From Pantoea phytobeneficialis (GTDB lineage Bacteria > Pseudomonadota > Gammaproteobacteria > Enterobacterales > Enterobacteriaceae): a DNA stretch of 20,464 nt. The notes under the pieces are model-generated. The model was not told where the DNA came from, did not search any database, and saw only the letters and a program-made list of their open reading frames with translations. The stretch covers positions 1,307,721 to 1,328,184 of the forward strand of contig NZ_CP024636.1 of NCBI RefSeq assembly GCF_009728735.1. Reading direction: 5' to 3'. Shown here piece after piece: positions 6,756 through 15,037 of this stretch. The stretch's first letter is position 1; each line of letters begins with the position of its first letter. A program made the position numbers and the translations under genes.

Positions 6756-7241
6756 ATGTCCTCGTTAACCCATATCAATGCCGCCGGTGAAGCCCATATG
6801 GTTGATGTCTCCGGCAAAACCGAAACGGTACGCGAAGCCCAGGCAGAAGCGCTGGTGCTGATGCAACCGGCAACGCTGCAAATGATCATCGATGGCAGCC
6901 ATCACAAAGGTGATGTCTTTGCCACTGCCCGCATCGCGGGGATTCAGGCGGCAAAACGCACCTGGGAACTGATCCCACTGTGTCATCCGCTGATGCTGAG
7001 CAAAGTTGAGGTGACGCTGGTTGCTGAACCCGAGCATAGCCGGGTACGCGTCACTTCACGCTGCCGCCTGACCGGCAAAACCGGCGTCGAGATGGAAGCC
7101 CTCACGGCGGCTTCAGTGGCGGCGCTGACGATCTATGACATGTGCAAAGCGGTGCAAAAAGACATCGTTATCGACCAGGTACGTTTGCTGAGCAAAAGCG
7201 GCGGCAAATCCGGTGATTTTCAGGCGGTGTCCCATGATTAA
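6756..7241 (+). CDS. moaC: cyclic pyranopterin monophosphate synthase MoaC
   Basis: A 161-residue enzyme, the same length as in E. coli, that rearranges the MoaA product to cyclic pyranopterin monophosphate. The catalytic pair D128 and K131 is present in [26 protein letters not shown] and [12 protein letters not shown] are the conserved substrate-site segments, and the tail [12 protein letters not shown] matches the family. The ATG at 6756 is 2 nt after the moaB stop; the ribosome-binding site is poor (GAAG), which suggests translational coupling to moaB. It overlaps moaD by 8 bp. The protein normally forms a hexamer in the cytoplasm. Confidence 0.97.
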   Translation: MSSLTHINAAGEAHMVDVSGKTETVREAQAEALVLMQPATLQMIIDGSHHKGDVFATARIAGIQAAKRTWELIPLCHPLMLSKVEVTLVAEPEHSRVRVTSRCRLTGKTGVEMEALTAASVAALTIYDMCKAVQKDIVIDQVRLLSKSGGKSGDFQAVSHD

Positions 7242-7479
7242 GGTGCTGTTTTTTGCTCAGGTGCGTGAACTGACCGGCACCAGCGCGCTGGAGTTATCGC
7301 CGGAATATGCCGATGTGGCGGCCCTGCGCAGTGCGCTGGCGACGAAAAATGATCGTTGGGCGTTGGCGCTGGAATCCGGGAAATTGCTGGCGGCGGTCAA
7401 TCAAACCCTGGTACCGATGAGTCATCCGTTGCGCGCCGGTGATGAAGTGGCCTTTTTCCCGCCAGTGACCGGGGGGTGA
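7234..7479 (+). CDS. moaD: molybdopterin synthase sulfur-carrier subunit MoaD
   Basis: An 81-residue ubiquitin-like protein, the same length as in E. coli. Its C-terminal Gly-Gly (PPVTGG) is adenylated by MoeB and then thiocarboxylated, and it supplies sulfur for the dithiolene of molybdopterin in complex with MoaE. The start at 7234 overlaps the last 8 bp of moaC; an upstream in-frame start at 7213 would add seven residues not found in the family. [23 protein letters not shown] is the usual beta-grasp end. Its TGA shares one base with the next gene's ATG. Confidence 0.95.
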   Translation: MIKVLFFAQVRELTGTSALELSPEYADVAALRSALATKNDRWALALESGKLLAAVNQTLVPMSHPLRAGDEVAFFPPVTGG

Positions 7480-7934
7480 TGATGGAAACCCGTATTCGCG
7501 TCGGCAGCGCAGCCTTTAGCGTGGCCGAGGAGTATGCCTGGCTGTCTGCCCATGACAGCGATGGCGCTGTGGTGACCTTCACCGGGAAGGTGCGTAATCA
7601 TAATCTTGGTGACAGCGTGGCGGCCTTGACGCTGGAACATTATCCCGGCATGACGGAAAAAGCGCTGACGGAAATTGTCGACGAAGCACGTCAACGCTGG
7701 GCGCTGCAACAGGTTTCGGTGATCCACCGTATTGGAGAACTGTTTCCTGGTGAGGAAATTGTATTTGTCGGCGTCAGCAGCGCGCATCGCAGCAGCGCGT
7801 TTGCCGCAGCGGAATTTATTATGGATTACCTGAAAACCCGTGCGCCGTTCTGGAAACGTGAGGCGACGGCACAGGGCGATCGCTGGGTGGATGCGCGCGA
7901 TAGCGACCATCAGGCGGCAGAACGCTGGAAATAA
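7479..7934 (+). CDS. moaE: molybdopterin synthase catalytic subunit MoaE
   Basis: A 151-residue protein (E. coli 150) that, with MoaD, inserts two sulfurs into cyclic pyranopterin monophosphate to give molybdopterin. The core DGAVVTFTGKVRNHNLGDSV, LEHYPGMTEKAL, the SAHRSSAF segment and the active-site lysine region LKTRAPFWKRE are intact. Two adjacent ATGs at 7479 and 7482 are possible; 7479 overlaps the moaD stop (ATGA) and aligns with the E. coli N-terminus MAET as MMET, so it is preferred. GGGGGG just upstream may serve as the ribosome-binding site. It is the last biosynthetic gene of the operon. Confidence 0.95.
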   Translation: MMETRIRVGSAAFSVAEEYAWLSAHDSDGAVVTFTGKVRNHNLGDSVAALTLEHYPGMTEKALTEIVDEARQRWALQQVSVIHRIGELFPGEEIVFVGVSSAHRSSAFAAAEFIMDYLKTRAPFWKREATAQGDRWVDARDSDHQAAERWK

Positions 7935-7948
7935 CGTAAAGGAACCCG

Positions 7949-9046
7949 ATGGAAGCGACTGTAATACTCAAGCGTGCAGCGCTGTTGGCGGTACTGGTGC
8001 TGGCGGGATGTACCAGCAGCAAAAAGCAACCCGAGGCACCGGTTCGCCAACCTGGGGATGTGAAAGCACAAATCCGTCAGTTATTGCCCAGCCACGTTAC
8101 GCAGAAAGCGGACTGGGCTGATGATATTTATACCGCCTTCCGCACTCAGCAAATCGATCCCAGCGTCAGCAACCTGTGCGCGGTGATCGCGGTGGCCGAT
8201 CAGGAATCGAACTTCAGCGCCGATGCGGTGGTGCCGGGCCTGCCAAAAATCGCCTGGGCTGAGATCAACCGGCGTGCGGGCAAGCTTTATATCCCGGCCT
8301 TCGCGGTACGCACGGCATTGCAGATCAACTCTCCCACCGGTGAAAGCTACGCGGCGCGCCTCGACAAAGTGCGCAGCGAGAAAGAGCTGAGCGCCATTTT
8401 TGATGACTTCATCGATATGGTGCCGCTGGGACAAAAACTGTTTGGCAACCTTAACCCGATTCATACCGGCGGTCCGATGCAGGTCAGCATCGCTTTCGCC
8501 GAAGCGCACGCCAAAGGCTATCCGTGGCCGGTGGAGGGTTCGATTCGTCGTGAAGTCTTTACCCGACACGGTGGTATGTATTTTGGCATCATGCATTTGC
8601 TGGGATACCCGGCGGATTACTCACAGCCGCTGTATCGCTTCGCTGACTTTAACGCCGGTTGGTATGCCAGTCGCAATGCCGCTTTTCAGGCGGCTGTGGC
8701 GCGTGCCAGCGGGATCAAACTGGCGCTCGATGGCGATCTGATTCAATACGGCAGCGATGCCGCTGGGGCGACAGAACTCGCGGTGCGCAGCCTGAGTAAG
8801 CAGCTGGACATGAGCCAACGCGAAATCCGTCGCGATCTGGAGAAGGGCGAAAAGCCTGAGTTCAGCACTAGCGTATTATGGAAACAGGTGTTCACGCTGG
8901 CGGATAAAATGGCGGGTAAACGTCTGCCGCGCGAAATGTTGCCGGGTATTAAGCTGGAAAGCCCGAAAATCACCCGTAACCTGACCACCGCTTGGTTTGC
9001 TCAGCGCGTGGATGGCCGTTATCAACAGTGTTTGACGCGCCGTTGA
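7949..9046 (+). CDS. DUF1615 family outer-membrane-type lipoprotein
   Basis: A 365-residue protein with a lipoprotein signal: a basic start, a hydrophobic stretch and lipobox LAGC with C21. The residue after the cysteine is Thr, not Asp, so sorting to the outer membrane is expected. The body looks like the DUF1615 family, with segments such as VADQESNFSAD, GGPMQVSIAFAEAHAKGYPW and RHGGMYFGIMHLLGYP. The glutamate in DQESNF and the GGPMQVS motif recall lysozyme-like transglycosylases, but enzymatic activity is inference only. The start at 7949 has AAAGGAA 4 nt upstream. It begins 14 bp after moaE, so it is probably cotranscribed with the moa genes, with no obvious link to cofactor synthesis. 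It is not part of the E. coli moa locus. Confidence 0.8.
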   Translation: MEATVILKRAALLAVLVLAGCTSSKKQPEAPVRQPGDVKAQIRQLLPSHVTQKADWADDIYTAFRTQQIDPSVSNLCAVIAVADQESNFSADAVVPGLPKIAWAEINRRAGKLYIPAFAVRTALQINSPTGESYAARLDKVRSEKELSAIFDDFIDMVPLGQKLFGNLNPIHTGGPMQVSIAFAEAHAKGYPWPVEGSIRREVFTRHGGMYFGIMHLLGYPADYSQPLYRFADFNAGWYASRNAAFQAAVARASGIKLALDGDLIQYGSDAAGATELAVRSLSKQLDMSQREIRRDLEKGEKPEFSTSVLWKQVFTLADKMAGKRLPREMLPGIKLESPKITRNLTTAWFAQRVDGRYQQCLTRR

Positions 9047-9098
9047 CGCGGCAAGTTATAGGCTCCAAACTTACAGAGTTTGTTTAACAACTAAACCC

Positions 9099-9120
9099 GC
9101 GCGATAAATCGCGCCGCAAC
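9099..9120. repeat. REP-like palindrome upstream of ybhL
   Basis: A single unit GCGCGATAAATCGCGC followed by CGCAAC, in the same orientation as the unit after uvrB. It lies between the lipoprotein gene and ybhL, after a weak 6-bp hairpin (9066-9082) that might end the upstream transcript. Confidence 0.7.
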
Positions 9121-9143
9121 ATGAATCCATTGAGAGGTGCATC

Positions 9144-9851
9144 ATGGACCGATATCCACGTAACGATTCAATCGTGCAGCAGGCCTCCGCCGGGCTGCAA
9201 ACCTATATGGCGCAGGTGTATGGCTGGATGACCTGTGGTTTGCTGCTGACCGCGTTCGTCTCCTGGTTCGCGGCGCGCACGCCTGCGGTGATGGAGTTGG
9301 TGTTTGCTAACCGCATCACCTTCTTCGGTCTGATCATCGCCCAGCTGGCGGTGGTGTTTGTGCTGTCCGGAATGGTGCATCGTCTGAGTGGGGCGCTGGC
9401 GACGGCGTTATTTATGCTCTATTCGGCGCTGACCGGCCTGACGCTCGCCAGTATTTTTCTGGTCTACACCTATTCGTCAATCGCCAGCACCTTCTTTGTC
9501 ACCGCCGGGATGTTTGGTGCTATGAGTTTTTATGGCTATACCACCAAACGCGATCTCAGCCGTTTCGGTAGCCTGCTGTTTATGGCGTTGATTGGAATTT
9601 TGCTGGCGTCGCTGGTGAATTTCTGGCTGAAAAGCCCGGCGTTGATGTGGGCGATTACCTATATCGGCGTCGTGGTGTTTGTTGGCCTGACGGCATATGA
9701 CACCCAGAAACTGAAAGCCATTGGCGAGACGGTGGATGTGAATGACAAAGAGAATCTGCGTCGTCTCTCCATTATGGGTGCGCTGACGCTGTATCTCGAC
9801 TTTATCAACCTGTTCCTGATGCTGCTGCGTATTTTCGGTAACCGCCGTTAG
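9144..9851 (+). CDS. ybhL: Bax inhibitor-1/YccA family inner-membrane protein YbhL
   Basis: A 235-residue polytopic protein (E. coli YbhL 234). Seven hydrophobic segments are apparent, starting with GWMTCGLLLTAFVSWFAA. The family-defining C-terminal part has TAYDTQKLK and LTLYLDFINLFLMLLRIFG; the two aspartates correspond to the pH-sensing pair in B. subtilis YetJ, a proton-sensitive calcium leak channel. The function of YbhL itself is unproven. The start at 9144 has GAGAGG 6 nt upstream. It converges with ybhN, and the gap is filled by a palindrome pair. The E. coli neighbour ybhM is missing here. Confidence 0.95.
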   Translation: MDRYPRNDSIVQQASAGLQTYMAQVYGWMTCGLLLTAFVSWFAARTPAVMELVFANRITFFGLIIAQLAVVFVLSGMVHRLSGALATALFMLYSALTGLTLASIFLVYTYSSIASTFFVTAGMFGAMSFYGYTTKRDLSRFGSLLFMALIGILLASLVNFWLKSPALMWAITYIGVVVFVGLTAYDTQKLKAIGETVDVNDKENLRRLSIMGALTLYLDFINLFLMLLRIFGNRR

Positions 9852-9860
9852 CCCCCCACC

Positions 9861-9916
9861 GTAGCGGCACGATTTATCGTGCGCTTTTACGCCTGCGCGA
9901 TAAATCGTGCCGCTAC
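9861..9916. repeat. inverted REP pair (BIME-like) between ybhL and ybhN
   Basis: Unit 1 (9861-9882) reads GTAGCGGCACGA-TTTA then TCGTGC; unit 2 (9895-9916) is its near inverse, ending GTGCCGCTAC. They face each other across 12 bp. Unit 2 overlaps the 3' end of ybhN: its CTA (9913-9915) is the ybhN stop codon on the minus strand. Confidence 0.85.
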
Positions 9917-10905
9917 GATGATGTACCGTTTTCTGACGGTGTCGGTTTTGCCATCTTCCGTTCATTCTTCTGCCGTAAATGCCGGGCGCGGCTCTCCAGC
10001 CACAGGTACAACACCAGCGCCAGCAGCAGCGGCAAAATAAAATACAGCACACGATAGGCCAGCAGCGCGGCAATAATGGTGCCGTGTGACGTACCCTGAC
10101 CACTCAGTAGCGCCAGAAATACTGCTTCCAACACGCCGATCCCGGCGGGGATATGAATAATCACCCCGGCGATACTGCTGATCAGCAACACCCCCAGCAC
10201 CTGCGGATAACCCACCTGTTGTGCCAGCAACAACCAGATAATCGCCCCCATCACCATCCAGTTGGCGCAGGACACCGCGAATTGAAACAGCGCCATGCGC
10301 AGCGAGGGGAGTTGCAGGTGCTGGCCTTTTATTGTCCAGTGACGTCGTTTGGCAAAGGCGCAGGCCCACAGATAGATCGCGACCAACACCAACAACGCGC
10401 CGCCGATCAGTCGCAGGGTGTTTTCGCCGATAAACCAACCCGCGGGAAGGGGAACCATGCCCGCCACAAATACCACACCCGCCAGCAAAATGTAGCCCAG
10501 CCAGTTGGTGGCGATGCTCAGCGAGAAAATGCGGGTGATGGTGCCGCCGGGTAAACCCAGTCGCGAATAAAGGCGATAGCGCATAGCTACGCCACCGACC
10601 CAGGTACTGAGCGTCAGATTGAATGCATAACAGATAAACGACACCAGCATCACCTGACGTTTAGCCAGTTTATGGCCGCAGTAAGCGCGGCCAATCAAAT
10701 CATACAGGCCATAGGTCAGGTAGCTGATAACAACCAGCGCCACCGCGCTGAACACCAGCGTGCGGTTGTAGTTGACGATCACCTGATAAACGTCATCCCA
10801 GTTTACCTGGCGGGCATACACCACCAGCAGCACCAGCACGGCAATAAAAAATAACCCGGTAAGGATTTTCTTCACGCGCTGCCAGCGCGAATGTTTTTTA
10901 CTCAT
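9913..10905 (-). CDS. ybhN: YbhN family inner-membrane protein (lysylphosphatidylglycerol synthase TM-like)
   Basis: A 330-residue polytopic protein, slightly longer than E. coli YbhN (318). It belongs to the UPF0104 / LPG_synthase_TM family, which shares the flippase-like membrane half of MprF. About eight hydrophobic segments are visible, from ILTGLFFIAVLVLLVVYA onward, with the family pattern SFICYAFNLTLSTWVGGVAMRYRLYSRLG and the IPAGIGVLEAVFLALLS motif near the end. The start at 10905 overlaps the clsB stop by one base (TGATG), with AAAGGAG about 10 nt upstream. It is third in the ybhP-clsB-ybhN operon, so a role in phospholipid handling beside ClsB is plausible. Its last residues and stop run into a REP unit. 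Confidence 0.92.
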   Translation of the reverse strand: MSKKHSRWQRVKKILTGLFFIAVLVLLVVYARQVNWDDVYQVIVNYNRTLVFSAVALVVISYLTYGLYDLIGRAYCGHKLAKRQVMLVSFICYAFNLTLSTWVGGVAMRYRLYSRLGLPGGTITRIFSLSIATNWLGYILLAGVVFVAGMVPLPAGWFIGENTLRLIGGALLVLVAIYLWACAFAKRRHWTIKGQHLQLPSLRMALFQFAVSCANWMVMGAIIWLLLAQQVGYPQVLGVLLISSIAGVIIHIPAGIGVLEAVFLALLSGQGTSHGTIIAALLAYRVLYFILPLLLALVLYLWLESRARHLRQKNERKMAKPTPSENGTSS

Positions 10906-12149
10906 CAGGGTCTGGCTCCTTTGTTTTCGGCCTCAACGCGATCCTGGGTTTCCATCTCCGGTTGTACTGGGGGAACAACCTGCGCCAGCCGGGGCGTATG
11001 GGCGGGTAACCATCCGGCAATCGCCGGGAAGTGACGTAAGAAGTGGAAGACCAGCACGCTTTTGGTCAGGTGCCACCAGGTACGCGGTGGCAGCTTATCG
11101 CCCTCAACCCGTTCGCAATCCTCGCGTAGCAACTGCTCAAGGTTTTCCCGCAGCGTTTGGTTAAAGGCGCGGTCATGCACCATCAGGTTGGCTTCCAGAT
11201 TGAGTGACAAGCTGAGCGGGTCGAGATTACTGGAACCGACGGTTGACCACTGCTGATCCTGCACCGCGATCTTGCCATGCAATGGACGACGGCAATATTC
11301 GTACACCTCGACACCGCCATCGACCAGATAGTTGTACAGCATCTCAGCGCCCACTTTGACAATCGGCATATCCGGCTCGCCCTGGACGATCAACCGTATC
11401 CGCACGCCACGACGCGCGGCATGGCGCATCGCACGCAGCAAACGATAACCGGGGAAGAAATAGGCGTTGGCGATGATCACATCCTGTTTGGCTTTGCGCA
11501 GCATGTCGAGGTAGTGCTGTTCGATATCATCACGATGGCCGTCGTTGTCGCGAAAGACGAACAACACCTGCGCATCACCCGGCAGGGCATTCAGCACCGG
11601 ACGATGCGAACGATGGCCCCACCAGCGGCGGGTCACCTGTTCGCTGCCGATGGCTTGTTGCACGTAGCGCGCAATATCCAACACCACCGGACCTTTGACT
11701 TCAACGGCGTAATCCTGTTTGGCCTCCGGGCCAAAGTCGGTGTTATGTTCGGCAGAGAAATTGATGCCGCCCACGAAGGCGATGACCTCATCAATGACCA
11801 CGATCTTGCGGTGCAGGCGCCGGAACAGGTTGGTGCGCATCCCCAGCACCAGCGGGCGCGGATCAAAATAGATAAAACGCACGCCCGCAGCGGTCAGGCT
11901 ATTGACGTAGCTGTCTGACAGGTCCGGTGAGCCGTAGCCGTCCACCATCACTTCAACCCTGACGCCGCGCTGCGCCGCCGCCAACAATTCGCGATGCAAC
12001 GCATTACCGACCTGATCCTCAAACAGGATAAAGGTTTCCAGTAGCAAGGTGCGTTCGGCGCGCTGGATGGCACCAAAGACGCGTGGAAAGAAGGCCTCGC
12101 CATTTTCCAGCAGGTGGAGTTGGTTACCGTCACGCCAGCTAAAATTCAT
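10905..12149 (-). CDS. clsB: cardiolipin synthase B
   Basis: A 414-residue phospholipase-D-superfamily enzyme (E. coli ClsB/YbhO 413). It makes cardiolipin from phosphatidylglycerol and related lipids at the inner membrane. Two complete HKD motifs are visible: HRKIVVID (H113, K115, D120) with GGINF after it, and HGKIAVQD (H291, K293, D298) with GSSNLDPLS after it. There are no N-terminal membrane helices, as expected for ClsB as opposed to ClsA; a short hydrophobic region lies near the C-terminus. The start at 12149 overlaps the ybhP stop (ATGA), with GAGGTGG just upstream; an in-frame ATG at 12218 would lie inside ybhP. The gene is coupled to ybhP and ybhN. Confidence 0.95.
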   Translation of the reverse strand: MNFSWRDGNQLHLLENGEAFFPRVFGAIQRAERTLLLETFILFEDQVGNALHRELLAAAQRGVRVEVMVDGYGSPDLSDSYVNSLTAAGVRFIYFDPRPLVLGMRTNLFRRLHRKIVVIDEVIAFVGGINFSAEHNTDFGPEAKQDYAVEVKGPVVLDIARYVQQAIGSEQVTRRWWGHRSHRPVLNALPGDAQVLFVFRDNDGHRDDIEQHYLDMLRKAKQDVIIANAYFFPGYRLLRAMRHAARRGVRIRLIVQGEPDMPIVKVGAEMLYNYLVDGGVEVYEYCRRPLHGKIAVQDQQWSTVGSSNLDPLSLSLNLEANLMVHDRAFNQTLRENLEQLLREDCERVEGDKLPPRTWWHLTKSVLVFHFLRHFPAIAGWLPAHTPRLAQVVPPVQPEMETQDRVEAENKGARP

Positions 12150-12907
12150 AACACCACCTCGACTGCCAGTGGCGCATGGTCTGACAAATGCGACCAGGGT
12201 TTTACCGGCAGCGCCCACGGCTGGCTGATGGTGGCATTGCGGATATAGATGCGGTCCAGGCGCAGCAACGGAAAACGTGCCGGGAAAGTGCGCGCCGGGC
12301 GACCATTCTTTATGCTGAACACTTCATCCAGTCCGGCATGGCGTTTAAGGTATTTGTTGGCCCGAACCTGCCAGTCATTAAAATCACCTGCTACCACCAG
12401 CGGCGCATCGGGTGGTAGCGAGGCGATCATCTCGCACATCATGCGCAACTGAGCGCGACGATGCGGCTCGCGTAGACCGAGATGCACGCAAATCACATGC
12501 AGCGGCTGCCTTTGCCCCGGCAGGCTGATTTTGCAGTGCAACATGCCGCGCTTTTCACCTCCGGCAACAGAAATATCGCGATTTTCATACTCAACGATCG
12601 GAAAACGTGACAATATCGCGTTCCCGTGATGTCCTTCAGGGTACACCGCGTTGCGGCCATAGGCATAATCGTGCCACATGGTGTCGGCGATAAACTCGTA
12701 ATGTGAAGTTTCCGGCCAGTTTTCAATGTGTAAGGCGTGGATGGCGTGGGTGCCCATCACCTCTTGCAGGAAGACAATATCGGCCGAAGTCGCCCGTGCA
12801 GCATCGCGCAATTCCGGCAGGATAAAGCGACGGTTGAAGCTGGTGAACCCTTTGTGGGTATTGATGGTCAGGACTTTTATCGAAAATCCTTGTGTATTTT
12901 GTGTCAT
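12146..12907 (-). CDS. ybhP: endonuclease/exonuclease/phosphatase family protein YbhP
   Basis: A 253-residue protein, same length class as E. coli YbhP, of the metal-dependent EEP fold shared by DNase I, exonuclease III and phospholipid phosphatases. Catalytic landmarks are [12 protein letters not shown] (E49), [15 protein letters not shown] (174-178) and SDHAP (242-246). No signal peptide is seen, so it is probably cytoplasmic. As the first gene of an operon with clsB and ybhN it may act on a lipid or headgroup rather than DNA; this is inference. The start at 12907 has AAAAGGAG 11 nt upstream. It is divergent from ybhQ, with 176 bp between the starts, where I could not assign convincing promoters. 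Confidence 0.93.
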   Translation of the reverse strand: MTQNTQGFSIKVLTINTHKGFTSFNRRFILPELRDAARATSADIVFLQEVMGTHAIHALHIENWPETSHYEFIADTMWHDYAYGRNAVYPEGHHGNAILSRFPIVEYENRDISVAGGEKRGMLHCKISLPGQRQPLHVICVHLGLREPHRRAQLRMMCEMIASLPPDAPLVVAGDFNDWQVRANKYLKRHAGLDEVFSIKNGRPARTFPARFPLLRLDRIYIRNATISQPWALPVKPWSHLSDHAPLAVEVVL

Positions 12908-13083
12908 ACTGCGACGCGCTCCTTTTCATCATCAACCGGATAAAGTGTAGTCTTTGTCACAAATGGAAGGCGAAGGGAGCAGAAAATTAGGGTGTTATCC
13001 GAAATTTGCCTTACATTGAGGAAATCTGTCTGGCCGCGGCCAGATACACTTGGGCGATCTGTTGGGTCTGCCAGGAGAAGAGA

Positions 13084-13476
13084 ATGAAATGGTCTAATCG
13101 TGTTCAGATTGTTACCGGACAAACCTGCGTTCATATTGCGATGCACCTGCTGGTGATTGCCGCGCTGGTCTGGGGCTGGAAACATAAGGCGCTGGTTGAA
13201 GTGAGCAGTACCCTGGTGGCGGCCTACGTTGTGGTGTTTATCACCATGCTGGTCACACAGCGTAGTGCCCGTTTGCGTATGCTAGGCGACTCTCTGGAAG
13301 AAGTGACCACCACTTACTACTTTGGAGCGGCAATGCTGACGCTGTTCCTGGTGTCACGCATCATCCATAACAACCTGCTGCTGGGCTGCCTTGGTGTGGT
13401 CATGCTGGTGGGACCGGCGCTGGTTTCCCTGCTGGCGAAAGAACCTGCGCAGCGCGTGCAGAAGAAACGCAGTTAA
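13084..13476 (+). CDS. ybhQ: inner-membrane protein YbhQ
   Basis: A 130-residue protein (E. coli YbhQ 136) with four hydrophobic segments: around HIAMHLLVIAALVWGW, LVAAYVVVFITMLV, YFGAAMLTLFLVS and LLGCLGVVMLVGPALVSLLA. The conserved LEEVTTTYYFGAA block matches E. coli. Its function is unknown. The start at 13084 is chosen because AGGAG lies 6 nt upstream and the family starts with MKW; an in-frame ATG at 13006 would add 26 residues not found in E. coli. A REP-based terminator follows. The N-terminal part faces the divergent ybhP operon. Confidence 0.9.
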   Translation: MKWSNRVQIVTGQTCVHIAMHLLVIAALVWGWKHKALVEVSSTLVAAYVVVFITMLVTQRSARLRMLGDSLEEVTTTYYFGAAMLTLFLVSRIIHNNLLLGCLGVVMLVGPALVSLLAKEPAQRVQKKRS

Positions 13477-13482
13477 CTGATG

Positions 13483-13515
13483 GTAGCGGCGCGATTTATC
13501 GCGCTGTTTTTTTTT
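13483..13515 (+). terminator. REP-derived intrinsic terminator after ybhQ
   Basis: A REP-like unit (13483-13504) ends in a perfect GCGCGA-TTTA-TCGCGC hairpin (13489-13504), followed by TG and nine T residues (13507-13515). Of the palindromes in the window this is the only one with a proper T-run. It lies 7 bp after the ybhQ stop. Confidence 0.85.
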
Positions 13516-13677
13516 ACAGTCGATTATCGCGCAATGCTGGCTGAAAGCTGCTACACTGCCGCCCTTACGCATGGTAGTTTGTGCCCTTTTCACACGTAGG
13601 CTTTAGGCTTGCGTCATATCCCCCCTGAAAACTACATCGCAAACTGCGGTCAGGGCGGTTCGGAGTAATACACCTGC

Positions 13678-15033
13678 ATGTCTTTTGACTCTCTCGGCTT
13701 GAATGCCGATATTTTGCGTGCGGTAGCGGAACAGGGCTATCGTGAACCGACGCCAATCCAGCGTCAGGCTATTCCCGTGGTGTTGGCTGGTCGTGACCTG
13801 CTGGCGAGCGCCCAGACCGGCACCGGCAAAACCGCCGGTTTTACGCTGCCCTTGTTACAGCGTCTGTCAGCAAAAGATGCACCCGCGCGCGGACGTCGCC
13901 CGGTGCGTGCGCTGATCCTCACGCCAACCCGTGAACTGGCCGCTCAGGTCGGTGAAAACGTACGTGATTACAGCCAATACCTTAACCTGCGTTCGCTGGT
14001 GGTATTTGGCGGCGTCAGCATTAACCCGCAAATGATGAAACTGCGTGGCGGCGTAGATGTGCTGGTGGCAACACCGGGCCGTCTGCTCGACCTGGCGCAT
14101 CAGAATGCCGTCGATCTGTCCCATGTGGAAATCCTGGTGCTGGATGAAGCAGACCGCATGCTGGATATGGGCTTTATCCACGATATCCGCCGCGTGCTGG
14201 CGAAACTGCCTGCCAAACGTCAGAACCTGCTGTTCTCTGCCACCTTCTCCGACGAGATCAAGTCGCTGGCGGAAAAGCTGTTGAATAACCCGGAGCAGGT
14301 GGAAGTGGCTCGCCGCAACACCGCGTCTGAGCAGGTTTCGCAGCAGGTGCATTTCGTTGATAAAAAACGTAAACGTGAGCTGCTGTCGCTGATGATTGGT
14401 CGCGACAACTGGCAGCAGGTGCTGGTGTTTACCCGTACTAAACACGGCGCCAACCATCTGGCTGAACAGCTGAATAAAGATGGCATCACCGCTGCGGCAA
14501 TCCACGGCAATAAAAGCCAGGGGGCGCGTACCCGTGCGCTGGCTGATTTCAAAACCGGTGGCATCCGTGTGCTGGTGGCGACCGACATCGCTGCGCGTGG
14601 CCTTGATATCGAAGAGCTGCCGCATGTGGTGAACTATGAACTGCCGAACGTGGCGGAAGATTATGTACACCGTATCGGCCGTACCGGTCGTGCCGCCGCG
14701 ACCGGTGCTGCACTGTCACTGGTGTGCGTTGACGAGCACAAGCTGTTACGTGATATCGAACGTCTGCTGAAGCGTGAAATTCCGCGCATTGCGTTGCCTG
14801 GTTTTGATCCCGATCCGAGCATCAAAGCGGAGCCGATCCAGAATGGCCGCCAGCAGCAACAGCAGCGCGGTGGTCGTGGCCGTGGTCCGGCAGCGGGCGG
14901 TAATCCGCGTCCTCAGGGTGAGGGCCGTGCGCCACGTCCACAGGGCGAAAACCGTGCACCGCGCCGTCAGGGTCAGGATGGCAAACCGGCGCGCTCACGC
15001 CGTCCGGCGGCCAGCAAAAGCGGTAATCACTAA
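13678..15033 (+). CDS. rhlE: ATP-dependent RNA helicase RhlE
   Basis: A 451-residue DEAD-box helicase (E. coli RhlE 454), involved in ribosome maturation and RNA turnover. The motifs appear in order: Q-motif GYREPTPIQ (20-28), I AQTGTGKT (45-52), Ia PTRELA, Ib TPGR, II DEAD (156-159), III SAT (187-189), [19 protein letters not shown] and [10 protein letters not shown]. After about residue 385 comes a basic, disordered tail with polyglutamine, RGGRGRG and repeated [16 protein letters not shown] units, typical of RhlE RNA-binding extensions. The start at 13678 has GGAG 12 nt upstream. In E. coli the gene neighbours cecR and the ybhGFSR exporter; these are absent. dusC follows after 4 bp. Confidence 0.96.
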   Translation: MSFDSLGLNADILRAVAEQGYREPTPIQRQAIPVVLAGRDLLASAQTGTGKTAGFTLPLLQRLSAKDAPARGRRPVRALILTPTRELAAQVGENVRDYSQYLNLRSLVVFGGVSINPQMMKLRGGVDVLVATPGRLLDLAHQNAVDLSHVEILVLDEADRMLDMGFIHDIRRVLAKLPAKRQNLLFSATFSDEIKSLAEKLLNNPEQVEVARRNTASEQVSQQVHFVDKKRKRELLSLMIGRDNWQQVLVFTRTKHGANHLAEQLNKDGITAAAIHGNKSQGARTRALADFKTGGIRVLVATDIAARGLDIEELPHVVNYELPNVAEDYVHRIGRTGRAAATGAALSLVCVDEHKLLRDIERLLKREIPRIALPGFDPDPSIKAEPIQNGRQQQQQRGGRGRGPAAGGNPRPQGEGRAPRPQGENRAPRRQGQDGKPARSRRPAASKSGNH

Positions 15034-15037
15034 GGCG

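Noticed and set aside
13006..13083. Upstream in-frame start for ybhQ
   Set aside because: The 26 extra residues are absent from E. coli YbhQ, while the ATG at 13084 has AGGAG at ideal spacing.
14774..15037. N-terminal extension of dusC over the rhlE tail
   Set aside because: It is an alternative-frame reading of the rhlE coding sequence, arginine-rich and unlike any Dus protein; conserved [10 protein letters not shown] begins at 15038.
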